Below, piece by piece: positions 1 to 8,377 of a stretch of DNA of 24,056 nt. The stretch comes from CAYSVN01 sp964434585 (GTDB lineage: Bacteria > Patescibacteriota > Gracilibacteria > Peribacterales > Peribacteraceae). The stretch is from the NCBI GenBank assembly GCA_964434585.1, contig CAYSVN010000013.1, positions 1-24,056 of the forward strand, read 5' to 3'. Each line of letters begins with the position of its first letter. Within the stretch, counting starts at the first letter, position 1. The translations under genes and the position numbers were made by a program. The notes under the pieces were generated by a model, which was not told the origin of the DNA, did not search any database, and saw only the letters and a list, made by a program, of their open reading frames with translations.

Positions 1-73
1 ATAGTATATAATATATGATAATATATACTTATTTAATATTTTGTCAAGTATTAAGAAGTCTTTAAATAGCTTA

Positions 74-1120
74 CTAAATAGGTAATTGACTTACGCCAAT
101 ACTAGGCAATGGACGTTGAGACTGCTCCCCTACCTCAAGAGGTTCACCGGTAATAGGGTCTATTTCTTCTGCACTAACAATTAAACGTCGTAAGGTTGTG
201 CCAATAGGAGTACATGTCATAAGGGTAGCAACACGTTTATTGGGTGGTTGATTTAACACGCTAACATCAGTTGGTTGAACTTCTTTTTTATCAGTAACTC
301 TATAACGATGCTTATTACCATTATAATAAATAAAGTACTCTTCCCCAATCTGCAGCTGTGGCAACAGTGCAAAGATAGATTTATAATCACCGTCTGCCCA
401 GGGGTAATAACTACTATGTCCTGTTACAAAAAAATTTCCAGCCTGGCCTGGTACAGCAGTGCCAGGATAATGAGCAACCCCTTGTTCTAATGCTAATTGG
501 ATATCTTCTTCCAAACGGTCCCAATCCTGGCTAATCAGGGAAGCGGAGGACGGAATGGTAATAGGCGCTTTTAATTGTAGGGAAGGAATAACAATCCAAT
601 TATCAGGTGGGCCAGTAGCAGGTAAAAAACTAAGAGTGTCACCAATTGTTGGCTTGTTTACTAAGGAATTATCAAGCAAAGCTGGTGTAAACAGAGGTTC
701 ATATGCTTCGTACGCTGGAACAGTATGTGACTTAATAATCTGTAAAATACTTTGATAATTAAGTACGGCAAAAATACAAGAAAAAAGAACCACAAATGTA
801 AAGCCAAACGAAACAACATCACGTATAAATAACTCTAATCGGCTAATATATCGTTTTGTTTTTTTTGATTTAGAAATAACAGGACGTTGTAGTACTGCCA
901 TTACTTTTTTAAAAAACTGAACGCAGCTACGCAGCAGCATTGCAAACGGAATTATTGGCAATAATAATATGTTGCGCCAAGAGGTAGTGTAACGTTTGGT
1001 TGTTGCTGGCGTTATAGTAGGCGTAGTTAATGAGGCTTTCTTTACTTCACCTTCTAAGGCTTTAAGCAGGATAGTACCATCACTTTGTATAGTAACCGAT
1101 GATGCATCTTGAGAAGACAT
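74..1120 (-). CDS. Membrane-anchored sortase (class D/E-like transpeptidase)
   Basis: Cysteine transpeptidase expected to cut a C-terminal sorting signal and attach proteins to the cell surface, or to link surface proteins to each other. Seen: the catalytic triad residues His235 (in VTGHSSYYPW), Cys303 (in LMTCTPIG) and Arg312, nine residues after the Cys as in class D/E enzymes with the TCTPxG motif. A strong membrane helix at about 102-121 is preceded by another hydrophobic stretch at 50-66 and basic linkers, so the catalytic part (about 170-320) should be outside. At 348 residues it is longer than most sortases because of the N-terminal cytosolic/membrane extension. It diverges from an SLH-domain gene, so a shared role in cell-envelope assembly is plausible. 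No LPxTG-like substrate was recognised in this window. Family assignment is secure; the class is tentative. Confidence 0.9.
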   Translation of the reverse strand: MSSQDASSVTIQSDGTILLKALEGEVKKASLTTPTITPATTKRYTTSWRNILLLPIIPFAMLLRSCVQFFKKVMAVLQRPVISKSKKTKRYISRLELFIRDVVSFGFTFVVLFSCIFAVLNYQSILQIIKSHTVPAYEAYEPLFTPALLDNSLVNKPTIGDTLSFLPATGPPDNWIVIPSLQLKAPITIPSSASLISQDWDRLEEDIQLALEQGVAHYPGTAVPGQAGNFFVTGHSSYYPWADGDYKSIFALLPQLQIGEEYFIYYNGNKHRYRVTDKKEVQPTDVSVLNQPPNKRVATLMTCTPIGTTLRRLIVSAEEIDPITGEPLEVGEQSQRPLPSIGVSQLPI

Positions 1121-1127
1121 AGCAGGT

Positions 1128-1133
1128 GTTATA
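1128..1133 (-). promoter_or_regulatory. -10 box of sortase gene, leaderless spacing
   Basis: On the minus strand TATAAC lies 7 nt before the sortase ATG, so transcription would start at or next to the start codon. There is no Shine-Dalgarno sequence. No convincing -35 box is seen. Confidence 0.4.
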
Positions 1134-1197
1134 AATGCAGTATACAGCTGTTGTGTAAAAAATAAGAGCCAGTTATACTATTTATATTATTATACAT

Positions 1198-1203
1198 TAT
1201 TAT
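1198..1203 (+). promoter_or_regulatory. -10 box of SLH gene, leaderless spacing
   Basis: TATTAT is followed by TTTACC and then the ATG, a 6-nt gap that would give a leaderless mRNA. The DNA here is very AT-rich. An alternative promoter with a short 5' leader is TTGTGT at 1151-1156, a 17-nt spacer and TATACT at 1174-1179. There is no Shine-Dalgarno sequence at this start. Confidence 0.35.
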
Positions 1204-1209
1204 TTTACC

Positions 1210-2265
1210 ATGACCTCTATGTCCCGCCTTACAAGTATTGTAGCCAGTCTTACAATTATTACAACGATGATTCCAGTAATGGTTTCTGCTCAAAGTGAAG
1301 AGCAGCCATTTTTCGACGTTGCTGCAGATAGCGAATTTGATCAAGCTTCTAAGCATTTAAAGAGACTTGGCATTGTAAATGGAATGGATGATGGAACACT
1401 GCAACCTTATAAAGCATTAACCAGAGCTGCTGCTACAAAAATTATCTTTACAGAAAAAATGAGTGAAGCAGACCTAGCGGTTACCAGTGCTAAATTAGAT
1501 GACGCTAGTGACCAGTGGTTTAGTCCTTATGTGGCCTGGGGTCTTAAAAAAAATGTAATTGATGGTAAGGCTCAAGGTAAAACAAACTTTAATGGTGCAG
1601 ACCCAGTTACAAAAGCGGCTTTTATTAAAATGCTTACCAAAGCACACGGTATTAATACTAATGTTGTAAAAGATATCGATGCTTCCATTGCTAAAGATGT
1701 AGCAGACCCGGAACAATGGTTTTACCCTTATATGCGTTACGGCGTATATGGTTCTATGATCCAACTAGAAAATGACGGTAACATGCAGCCTGGTAAACAG
1801 TTAAACCGAGGTGAGGCCATGAACATTATGAGTTATTTTTTACATTTTAAAGATGGTAAAAGAGCAACTGCGTTAGCACAGCAGGCTCAGTTTGAACTAG
1901 AAAAATCTTCTCAGTTATTTAATGGTGATCAAGGTAAGAACCAAGAAACATTATATCAAGCTGTATTCGCATCTGTAAGAGCTCGCCTAAGCGCACGTGG
2001 CGCAAACGACACCTTAGATAACAGCTCACGTAGCCGTGCCGCTGTAAACATTACAACTGCCTGGCATTATATTTTAAACGGATTTTTAGTTGTCAATTAT
2101 TACACAGACTACGACAAAGGCTTAGCTTTAGCGCAAGAGGCCTGGAGACTTGCTGATGAGTCAAGAACAATTGACCCAGGTGTTGAGGATCTAGCACAGC
2201 TTGTTATGAATGATGCATCAACGCTTGCTGCAGAAATTAGAAAAGCTCAAGGTGGTGGATCATAA
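1210..2265 (+). CDS. Exported protein with three SLH (S-layer homology) domains
   Basis: Likely exported protein held at the cell wall by SLH domains, which bind wall-linked secondary polymers. Seen: an N-terminal hydrophobic signal segment (about 8-27) ending in VSA, then three SLH-like repeats at about 33-82, 96-147 and 164-212, each with the F.DV/WF.PYV and LTRAAA/LNRGEA type motifs. The remaining 140 residues are helical with no recognised domain. A start at the second ATG (1219) is equally possible and would shorten the signal peptide by three residues. It is the first gene of a plus-strand cluster; the riboflavin kinase gene begins inside its 3' end. The divergent neighbour is a sortase. 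The SLH assignment is secure and the function of the C-terminal half is unknown. Confidence 0.85.
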   Translation: MTSMSRLTSIVASLTIITTMIPVMVSAQSEEQPFFDVAADSEFDQASKHLKRLGIVNGMDDGTLQPYKALTRAAATKIIFTEKMSEADLAVTSAKLDDASDQWFSPYVAWGLKKNVIDGKAQGKTNFNGADPVTKAAFIKMLTKAHGINTNVVKDIDASIAKDVADPEQWFYPYMRYGVYGSMIQLENDGNMQPGKQLNRGEAMNIMSYFLHFKDGKRATALAQQAQFELEKSSQLFNGDQGKNQETLYQAVFASVRARLSARGANDTLDNSSRSRAAVNITTAWHYILNGFLVVNYYTDYDKGLALAQEAWRLADESRTIDPGVEDLAQLVMNDASTLAAEIRKAQGGGS

Positions 2266-2653
2266 ACTTCCGATAACGTTTACGGCTACTACAATAAAAG
2301 GCAGTGGTCGCGGTAAACTAGTAACTGTACCCACTATTAATGTAAACCTAAAAGATGTACCATTTTTAAAAAATGGAGTATATGCTGCGTACATTCAATG
2401 GAATGGTGCCACTTACCAAGCTGCGATGCACATGGGCAACCGACCAACATTTAATGATGATAAAAGTTGCGAGCTACACATCTTAGATAGCAATATTACC
2501 AAAACACCTAACAAAGTTACGGTTATTGTTATTAATTTTATAAGAACAATAAAAACTTTTAATAATGCAAGCACTCTAAAAGAAACAATAATGGATGACA
2601 TTAAAAAAATTCGTGGTATTCTAGATAAACATGAAATTACTAAGAACTCTTAA
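2255..2653 (+). CDS. Stand-alone riboflavin kinase (flavokinase domain of RibF)
   Basis: Predicted to phosphorylate riboflavin to FMN with ATP. Seen: the flavokinase signature order GSGRGK, then PTIN (the PTxN nucleotide/metal-binding motif), NGVYAAYI, MGNRPTF and the catalytic Glu in CELHIL, about residue 73. The length of about 132 residues matches the C-terminal kinase domain of bifunctional RibF. The N-terminal FAD synthetase half is absent, so FAD would need another enzyme or uptake. The start is a GTG at 2252 or 2255 inside the SLH gene's 3' end; an in-frame ATG at 2210 would add a stretch with no family counterpart. It overlaps the Mur ligase start by 23 bp, which suggests coupled translation. 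The kinase call is good and the exact start uncertain. Confidence 0.8.
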   Translation: MDHKLPITFTATTIKGSGRGKLVTVPTINVNLKDVPFLKNGVYAAYIQWNGATYQAAMHMGNRPTFNDDKSCELHILDSNITKTPNKVTVIVINFIRTIKTFNNASTLKETIMDDIKKIRGILDKHEITKNS

Positions 2654-3920
2654 AAAATCAATTGGTCATCGTAGTCCTGTTAGGCTTGGATGGCATAAAT
2701 TAAAATCTATTGTTGCCGCAGTGCGTTATGGATTCCCTGCAAGATCCATGGTTATTATTGGGGTAACAGGAAGCGATGGTAAAACCACAACAGTAACAAT
2801 GCTCGACCATATACTACACAGCAATAGTTATAAAGTAGGAGCGCTTTCTACAGCGTTTACTAGTATTAATGGCATACAAAGCTGGAACGAAACTCAAAAA
2901 ACTTCACCATCACCATTTTATGTGCAAGCATTTTTAGCAAAATGTAAAAAAGCTGGCTGTAGCCATGTTGTATTAGAATACTCATCACATGGTTTAGTTC
3001 AACATCGTACAGACTACAGCTGGCCTTTAGTAGCTGGTATTACAAATTTAACACCAGAACATTTAGACTATCATGGCAGTATGCAGCAGTATCGCAACGA
3101 TAAAGGTAAATTATTTACCATGCTAAGAAAAAACGGTACTAAAGTTCTTAATCAACAAGATGATACTTATGCATACTATAAACAATTAACAGTACACAAA
3201 ACTATTAATTATGGAATAGGTGAAGGAGTATTACAGGCCAGCATTGATGGAAGTACGCCTAACGGCACCACTATAACTATGAATTACAACAATGAAGACT
3301 TAACATTCACACTGCCCATTCCTGGTAGTTTTAATGCTGAAAACGCGTTATGTGCGACCGGTTGCGCTTTAGCATTAGGATTACCACTAAAGCAGATTGT
3401 AAAAGCTCTTGAATACCTTAAGAGTGCACCAGGTCGAATGGAACTAATAAGCCAAGGGCAACCATTTACTGTTATTGTAGACTTTACTGTTACCCCAGGA
3501 GCCTATCAAAAAACGTTAAGCACTGTTAAAACGATGCTTCAGCCCAATGCCATGCTGCACGTGCTAACAGGTAGTTGTGGCGACCGCATGAAAGAAAAAA
3601 GGCCAGAAGTTGGTAAAATTTGTAGTAAATATGCCGACAGCGTTATTGTTACTAATGAAGATCCTTACACAGAAGATCCAATGAAAATTATCAACGAGGT
3701 TGTCTCAGGAGTAGATCAATCAGTTTGTGACCTACAAGTAATTTTAGATAGAAAAGAGGCGCTTAAAGTAATTTTAGAAAGAGCTCAGCCAAATGATATT
3801 GTAATGCTTTGTGGTAAAGGTGCTGATACAACCATGTGGGTACAAAGTGGCCAAATACCATGGAATGAACGTGAAATTGTTACAGAACTTCTTAAGCAGC
3901 AGGGCTACAGCAATGGGTAA
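2631..3920 (+). CDS. murE: Mur ligase, MurE-like (UDP-MurNAc-tripeptide synthetase family)
   Basis: ATP-dependent amide ligase of the Mur family, most like MurE, which adds the third amino acid of the peptidoglycan stem peptide in the cytosol. Seen: P-loop GVTGSDGKTTT at 44-54, the MurE-type NLTPEHLDYHG at 139-149, GRMELI at 268-273 and a C-terminal domain with TGSCGDR. Deviations: the usual N-terminal UDP-MurNAc-binding domain is cut to about 40 residues (429 total against about 490). The DYAHTP motif reads DFTVTP. The DNPR selectivity motif reads EDPY within NEDPYTEDP (342-350), so the amino acid added cannot be read off as diaminopimelate or lysine. Its frame overlaps the genes on both sides, indicating an operon with riboflavin kinase and RNase HII. 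Family is certain; the substrate is not. Confidence 0.85.
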   Translation: MKLLRTLKKSIGHRSPVRLGWHKLKSIVAAVRYGFPARSMVIIGVTGSDGKTTTVTMLDHILHSNSYKVGALSTAFTSINGIQSWNETQKTSPSPFYVQAFLAKCKKAGCSHVVLEYSSHGLVQHRTDYSWPLVAGITNLTPEHLDYHGSMQQYRNDKGKLFTMLRKNGTKVLNQQDDTYAYYKQLTVHKTINYGIGEGVLQASIDGSTPNGTTITMNYNNEDLTFTLPIPGSFNAENALCATGCALALGLPLKQIVKALEYLKSAPGRMELISQGQPFTVIVDFTVTPGAYQKTLSTVKTMLQPNAMLHVLTGSCGDRMKEKRPEVGKICSKYADSVIVTNEDPYTEDPMKIINEVVSGVDQSVCDLQVILDRKEALKVILERAQPNDIVMLCGKGADTTMWVQSGQIPWNEREIVTELLKQQGYSNG

Positions 3921-4479
3921 TGTAGCTGGCATAGATGAGGTTGGAAGAGGTGCCTTAGCAGGGCCAGTGGTAGCTGGAGCCTGCGTACTACTAACAAGAA
4001 AAATACCAACAATTATTCGTGATAGCAAAAAATTAACCTCAAACCAAAGAGAACTGGCGTACAAGTGGCTGCAAAAAAATGCAGTATTTGCAGTAGGAAG
4101 AACAAATGCTAAAACAATCGATAAAATTGGTATTAGAAAAGCTAATCACCAAGCAATGAAATCAGCCTTAAGACAATTGTGTAAAAAAATAAAGATATCA
4201 AGTATATTAGTTGATGGAAAAGATAACTTTGAATTTTCCCTACCTTCAAAAGACGTTATTAAAGGAGATCAAAAACATGCCTGTATTGCTGCTGCTTCTA
4301 TTGTAGCAAAAGTAACCAGAGATCGATTTATGGTAAAGCTAGCTACACAGTATCCAGTGTATTACTTAGAAAACAACAAAGGCTATGGCACATTGCAGCA
4401 CCGCCAGGCTATTAAAAGATATGGCAAGCAGGCCATTCATCGTAAAACATTCGTTTTAAAAAGCTCCCCACCGAAGTAG
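3913..4479 (+). CDS. rnhB: Ribonuclease HII
   Basis: Endonuclease that nicks the RNA strand of RNA-DNA hybrids and removes misincorporated ribonucleotides. Seen: GIDEVGRG with catalytic Asp8 and Glu9, RDSKKLT, Asp101 in VDGKD, Asp119 followed by the AAASIVAKVTRDR motif, and NKGYGT near the C-terminus. All four metal-binding acidic residues are present, and the 188 residues are normal for RnhB. The ATG at 3913 was chosen because the DEVGRG motif begins only eight residues later; it overlaps the Mur ligase stop by 8 bp in the arrangement ATGGGTAA, typical of translational coupling. An upstream in-frame start would add 34 residues without family support. It is the last gene of the SLH-kinase-ligase cluster. 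Confidence 0.95.
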   Translation: MGNVAGIDEVGRGALAGPVVAGACVLLTRKIPTIIRDSKKLTSNQRELAYKWLQKNAVFAVGRTNAKTIDKIGIRKANHQAMKSALRQLCKKIKISSILVDGKDNFEFSLPSKDVIKGDQKHACIAAASIVAKVTRDRFMVKLATQYPVYYLENNKGYGTLQHRQAIKRYGKQAIHRKTFVLKSSPPK

Positions 4480-4488
4480 AGAGCTTTT
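4459..4488. terminator. Bidirectional hairpin terminator between convergent genes
   Basis: AAAAGCTC pairs with GAGCTTTT around a 14-nt loop, so both strands give a stem ending in a short U-run. It overlaps the last codons of rnhB and lies about 25 bp from the end of the opposing surface-protein gene, so it can serve both. Confidence 0.65.
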
Positions 4489-4513
4489 ATGTGAACCGTT
4501 CAAAGGTTAATTA

Positions 4514-5941
4514 TTAATCTGTTGTCCAGTTAAATTTAATTTTTCCAGCATCTGCAAATCCATTTCCACCAGACCTAGTAGCGTTAAGAGTAACAATAAT
4601 TGTAAGGTCTTCACCTGGGGTGTATGTACCAGTTGGAACAGCAGTATATGTTGTCCAAGCTGTATTCTCAAGACCCGTAGCACCAAATGCTGGATCAACA
4701 ACGCCAGCAGTATCAAGTAATTGAATATCAACTACATTATCACCTACGGTATCAAATGTTCGGTAATCAAACTCCATTCCAGCAGCATCCCAGCCATTAA
4801 AGTCTTGTGGAACTTGGTAACGTACAGCAATACTGTATTGTTGTTGTGTATTACGTGAAGTAAACCATGTGTAGAAGTTTTCGTCTGCAACAGCATCATA
4901 GCTTGTTGTTAAACGTCCAATATTATTAGCGGCTGTTTCGTAATATGAAACATTAGGGTAGTCAGGATAAATAGTAACAACATGCTCAAGTGGATTAACG
5001 GTAACCGCACCAGTCCAGATAAGATTTCCAGCACCATCGGTTGTAAGCACTTCACCAGCTGCTCCATCAGCAGCAGGCCAAAGATATTGTACTCCATTAA
5101 AGGTTGTAAACCCTGGTACAACTAAGTTAGCAAAGCTACCAGTTCCACCAGCAGTAATGTCATTGGTTGCTGTAATATCATTACCAGCAGTAACATCATT
5201 AGTTGCAGCTACATCGTTTCCTGCTGTAACATCTTGAGTAGCATTAACGTCATTTCCTGCATTAACATCAGTTGTAGCATTAACATCATCGCCGTTAACA
5301 TCAGCTGTTGTAGTAATGTCACCAGTAGCATCAATTGTATTTTGTACAACTAAGGCTCCAGTCATAGTATCACCGGCAGTGTTAACGTAAAGGTCATCAA
5401 AGGTAGGAGTTAGGCTGTCTGCTAAATCACTTAAAGTGGAACAAACTAATCGACCAGTCGCATTTGCTGTGATATATTCACAGTTAGCAAGGTCGTCTGC
5501 AGAAAGTCCATTAGCAGTTAGAACACCAGCAATGTCAGTGTCTGTGTTAATAGAGAATGACTGAGAAGAGTCAATATAGGTAATATTACCTGTACCGCCG
5601 TCAGTAGCAAAGTAAGCAATAGCATCTTCACCAGTACCAGCATCGGCATTGATAGTTAATGTTCCATCAGCAGATAGGTCACCTTCTACAGAAAGAGTGT
5701 CGCTAAGAACAAAAATAGGAGTACCAGCAGCTTGGTCGTAACGGAAGAAATTTGATGGGTCACCAAAGTAAATATCAATTGGGTCTGTACCATCACCAGT
5801 ACCAACTGTTTCAAACGATTCAGTATTCACTAAAAAGTCTGGAGAAAGTCCAAATACCATAGAAGGTAAAAGGAAGAGAGAGCTCAGAAGCACCACCGCG
5901 GTTAGCGCAATTGAGCTGCGAAATGTATGAACGGTTAACAT
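4514..5941 (-). CDS. Secreted surface protein with hexapeptide repeats
   Basis: Exported protein of unknown function, probably a cell-surface fibre. Seen: signal peptide (hydrophobic 11-30). Tail-fibre-like strand segments follow, including GDTMTGAL at 190-196. A Cys pair at 154 and 167 flanks a TANATGRLV segment, a pattern I associate with surface proteins of candidate-phyla bacteria. A run of about eight hexapeptides (219-266) follows, then AAGEVLTTDGAGNLIW (294-309). The last 150 residues look like a beta-sandwich, possibly a binding domain. No transmembrane anchor, SLH domain or clear sorting motif is visible. Low-complexity repeats make function prediction unsafe. It converges on rnhB and is divergent from the helicase gene, so it is probably monocistronic. 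Confidence 0.75.
   Translation of the reverse strand: MLTVHTFRSSIALTAVVLLSSLFLLPSMVFGLSPDFLVNTESFETVGTGDGTDPIDIYFGDPSNFFRYDQAAGTPIFVLSDTLSVEGDLSADGTLTINADAGTGEDAIAYFATDGGTGNITYIDSSQSFSINTDTDIAGVLTANGLSADDLANCEYITANATGRLVCSTLSDLADSLTPTFDDLYVNTAGDTMTGALVVQNTIDATGDITTTADVNGDDVNATTDVNAGNDVNATQDVTAGNDVAATNDVTAGNDITATNDITAGGTGSFANLVVPGFTTFNGVQYLWPAADGAAGEVLTTDGAGNLIWTGAVTVNPLEHVVTIYPDYPNVSYYETAANNIGRLTTSYDAVADENFYTWFTSRNTQQQYSIAVRYQVPQDFNGWDAAGMEFDYRTFDTVGDNVVDIQLLDTAGVVDPAFGATGLENTAWTTYTAVPTGTYTPGEDLTIIVTLNATRSGGNGFADAGKIKFNWTTD
5144..5287 (-). repeat. Eight tandem hexapeptide codons in the surface-protein gene
   Basis: Residues 219-266 read as hexads starting D-V/I: DVNATT, DVNAGN, DVNATQ, DVTAGN, DVAATN, DVTAGN, DITATN, DITAGG. 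Two less regular units precede them. The alternation of AT- and AG-type units suggests a 12-residue super-repeat produced by DNA duplication. A period of six fits a beta-helix or stacked-strand fibre. Confidence 0.8.
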
Positions 5942-5972
5942 TTGTGTATGTAGGTATGAAATAAATCATACA

Positions 5973-6001
5973 ATCATATCATAAATTTATAACTTAAACA
6001 A
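5973..6001 (-). promoter_or_regulatory. Predicted promoter of the surface-protein gene
   Basis: On the minus strand TTGTTT (-35), a 17-nt spacer and TATGAT (-10) lie about 32 nt before the surface-protein ATG. The -10 box matches 5 of 6 consensus bases and the -35 box is weak. The leader lacks a Shine-Dalgarno sequence. Confidence 0.4.
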
Positions 6002-6039
6002 TAGTGAAATATATAAAAAGTATATAAGCGATAGAATAT

Positions 6040-6103
6040 ATAGTGCATAGATCTCAATATCTTCTAAAAATAAAGATCTAATAACTATTATTCTATACAC
6101 TAT
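6040..6103. repeat. Inverted repeat upstream of the helicase gene
   Basis: ATAGTGCATAGA at 6040-6051 is matched by TCTATACACTAT at 6092-6103 (one mismatch). Two copies of the palindrome AGATCT lie inside. The structure sits between the divergent surface-protein and helicase genes and could be an operator or a transcription-blocking hairpin. AT-rich composition makes chance pairing possible. Confidence 0.45.
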
Positions 6104-6132
6104 TTACTATTCTTTTTTTACAATAAACAACG

Positions 6133-6138
6133 TACACT
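6133..6138 (+). promoter_or_regulatory. -10-like box of helicase gene, leaderless spacing
   Basis: TACACT is separated from the ATG by the 7 nt GGTCACC. The same hexamer occurs 8 nt before the 99-residue gene at 9078. No Shine-Dalgarno sequence is present. Confidence 0.35.
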
Positions 6139-6145
6139 GGTCACC

Positions 6146-8377
6146 ATGTCTCATGATCCAATTACAGCAGGTTTAAACGATTCCCAAAGGCAAGCTGTAG
6201 AGCAAATAGATGGCCCTATGCTAATTTTAGCAGGCGCAGGAAGTGGTAAAACTAAAACCTTAACCCACAGAATTGCATTTTTATTGCAGCAAGATATAAA
6301 GCCTTGGACCATTTTAGCAGTAACATTCACGAATAAAGCTGCTGGAGAAATGAAGGAACGTCTGACCAAGATGTTAAAAAAAGAGGGCTCAAATACTGAC
6401 TTACCAGCTATGGGTACCTTCCACAGTATTTGTGTACGAATTCTACGGAGTGATTTTCACCATATTGGACGTGAGAATAGTTTTACTATCTATGATAGCG
6501 ATGACCAATTAAAGCTCTTAAAGCAAATTCATAAAGCGTTAAATATTACTGAGCAAGATTTAAAGCCAAGGGTAACAAAAAGTGCTATTGGACGTTTTAA
6601 ATGCGAAGCGCTGATGCCTAAAGAAGTATTACAACAAGCTAGCCAAGACCGGTCTCGTAAAATAGCGCAAGTCTACCAAGAGTACCAAAAAGAACTTTTA
6701 AAAGCCAATGCGGTAGATTTTGATGATATATTACTAGAAACCGTTCGCCTGTTTCATGAGTGTCCAGAAGTTTTACAAAAATACCAAAATCGCTGGAAGT
6801 ATATTCATGTAGATGAGTACCAAGATACGAACCACACGCAGTATTTAATGTTAAAACTACTGGCAGATAAGCATCATAATTTATTTGTGATTGGTGACCC
6901 TGACCAAAGTATCTACAGCTTCCGTGGGGCAGATATTCGTAATATTCTTGAATTTAAAAAAGAATATAAAGATGTACTAGAAATTAAACTAGAACAAAAT
7001 TACCGTAGTACACAATTAATACTAAGTGCCAGTAACGATGTAATTAAACACAATCCAGGAAGACCAGCAAAAGAAATGTGGAGTGAACGTAAAGAAGGTC
7101 CCAATATTATTATTCAAGATACCGCAGACGGTAAATCAGAGGCACAAACGGCTCTTAAAATCATTAAAGATCAACAGGCTGAAGGAGTGTCTCTAAGTAA
7201 TCAGGTTATTTTATATAGAACAAATGCTCAGTCTCGCTTACTAGAAGAAGCTTGCATGCGTAACGCTGTCCCCTACCGTTTAGTCGGCGGTGTAAGGTTT
7301 TATGCTCGTAAAGAAGTTAAAGATGTATTAGCGTATCTACAAATTGTTATTAACCCATTCGATAGCATTGCTCTGCAACGTATTATTAATGTACCTAGTC
7401 GTAAAATTGGTGCTACCACCATTGCTAAAGTACAGGATGCTGCCAATTTACATGGCTATACTTTATGGGATATGATTAACCATAGCGCTCATTTAACCAC
7501 CATTAACCAACCTACTATTCAGCGGTTAATTGCGTTTCAGTCATTAGTAAAAAAATGGCAATTAAATAGTGTTAAAAAAGTAGTGTCCGCTCTTACAAAA
7601 GAAATTATTGACGATACTGGGCTCGAAAAATACATTAACGATGGCACTCCAGAAGGAGCTACAAGATGGGAGAATATTTTAGAGCTATTAACAGTAATGC
7701 AAAAATATGATGCGCTAGAACCAGAAGTAGCCTTACGTAGCTTTTTAGAGGAGGTGGCCTTAGTGAGTGATCTTGATAACATAAATGAAGACAGTGATGT
7801 ATTAACATTAATGACATTACACCTTTGTAAAGGGCTTGAATGGGAACATGTTGTTATTACCGGATGCGAAGAAGGCTTATTACCGCATGCTAGTAGTAGT
7901 TTTGATCCATCACAACTAGAAGAGGAAAGACGCCTAATGTACGTAGGAATGACTCGCGCTAAAACAAACCTAAGCCTACTACGCGCACGTATGCGTGCCC
8001 AATGGGGTGACATTGCCACCAACGCTGCTAGTAGGTTTTTAAGTGATATTAGCGAGAAGTACGTAGAAAACCGTAGCGATGAGGTGTTGAGCGCCTTTAG
8101 TTGGGCGGCTAGTAGTGGGGAAAAAATTGCGAACTCTAGCGGTAGAAGAGGCACCAAATTAGAGGCATTTAGCCAGCAACATAGCAGTGATGATGACGAT
8201 GATAACTTTAACCAAGACCAGGACCAGGAGCCAGCAGAAGGTATGCGTATAAGACACCCTGGCTGGGGAGATGGCACCATTACTGCTGTCCGTGGGGATG
8301 TGGTTGATGTTCAATTTGACAGAGGTTTAGTAAAAACCTTAGCTCTGAGCATTGCTCCGATTGAGATTATTGGGTAA
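6146..8377 (+). CDS. uvrD: UvrD/PcrA/Rep-type ATP-dependent DNA helicase
   Basis: Superfamily 1A helicase that unwinds DNA 3'-5' in repair and in clearing replication forks. Seen: Q-motif region LNDSQRQAV; Walker A LAGAGSGKT at about 28-36; motif II DEYQDTN at about 224-230; GDPDQSIYSFRGA; QNYRST; motif V region TLMTLHLCKGLEW, where the family usually has HxxKGLEF; and motif VI EEERRLMYVGMTRA. After motif VI comes a linker with a DDDDD run and DQDQE. A C-terminal small domain (about 693-740, RIRHPGWGDGTI...VDVQFDRG) matches the tudor-like RNA-polymerase-binding tail of PcrA/UvrD. The length, 743 residues, is normal. The ATG at 6146 starts ten residues before the Q-motif. Sequence motifs alone do not separate UvrD from PcrA. 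Confidence 0.93.
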   Translation: MSHDPITAGLNDSQRQAVEQIDGPMLILAGAGSGKTKTLTHRIAFLLQQDIKPWTILAVTFTNKAAGEMKERLTKMLKKEGSNTDLPAMGTFHSICVRILRSDFHHIGRENSFTIYDSDDQLKLLKQIHKALNITEQDLKPRVTKSAIGRFKCEALMPKEVLQQASQDRSRKIAQVYQEYQKELLKANAVDFDDILLETVRLFHECPEVLQKYQNRWKYIHVDEYQDTNHTQYLMLKLLADKHHNLFVIGDPDQSIYSFRGADIRNILEFKKEYKDVLEIKLEQNYRSTQLILSASNDVIKHNPGRPAKEMWSERKEGPNIIIQDTADGKSEAQTALKIIKDQQAEGVSLSNQVILYRTNAQSRLLEEACMRNAVPYRLVGGVRFYARKEVKDVLAYLQIVINPFDSIALQRIINVPSRKIGATTIAKVQDAANLHGYTLWDMINHSAHLTTINQPTIQRLIAFQSLVKKWQLNSVKKVVSALTKEIIDDTGLEKYINDGTPEGATRWENILELLTVMQKYDALEPEVALRSFLEEVALVSDLDNINEDSDVLTLMTLHLCKGLEWEHVVITGCEEGLLPHASSSFDPSQLEEERRLMYVGMTRAKTNLSLLRARMRAQWGDIATNAASRFLSDISEKYVENRSDEVLSAFSWAASSGEKIANSSGRRGTKLEAFSQQHSSDDDDDNFNQDQDQEPAEGMRIRHPGWGDGTITAVRGDVVDVQFDRGLVKTLALSIAPIEIIG

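Noticed and set aside
1..73. Possible gene end or regulatory element at the left edge
   Set aside because: The stretch is short and almost pure A/T, with no reading frame or stable hairpin that can be supported.
7537..8280. 247-codon open frame antisense to the helicase gene
   Set aside because: It lies entirely inside a well-supported helicase gene; its translation is Ser/Leu-rich without domain features, as expected from the complement of the coding strand.
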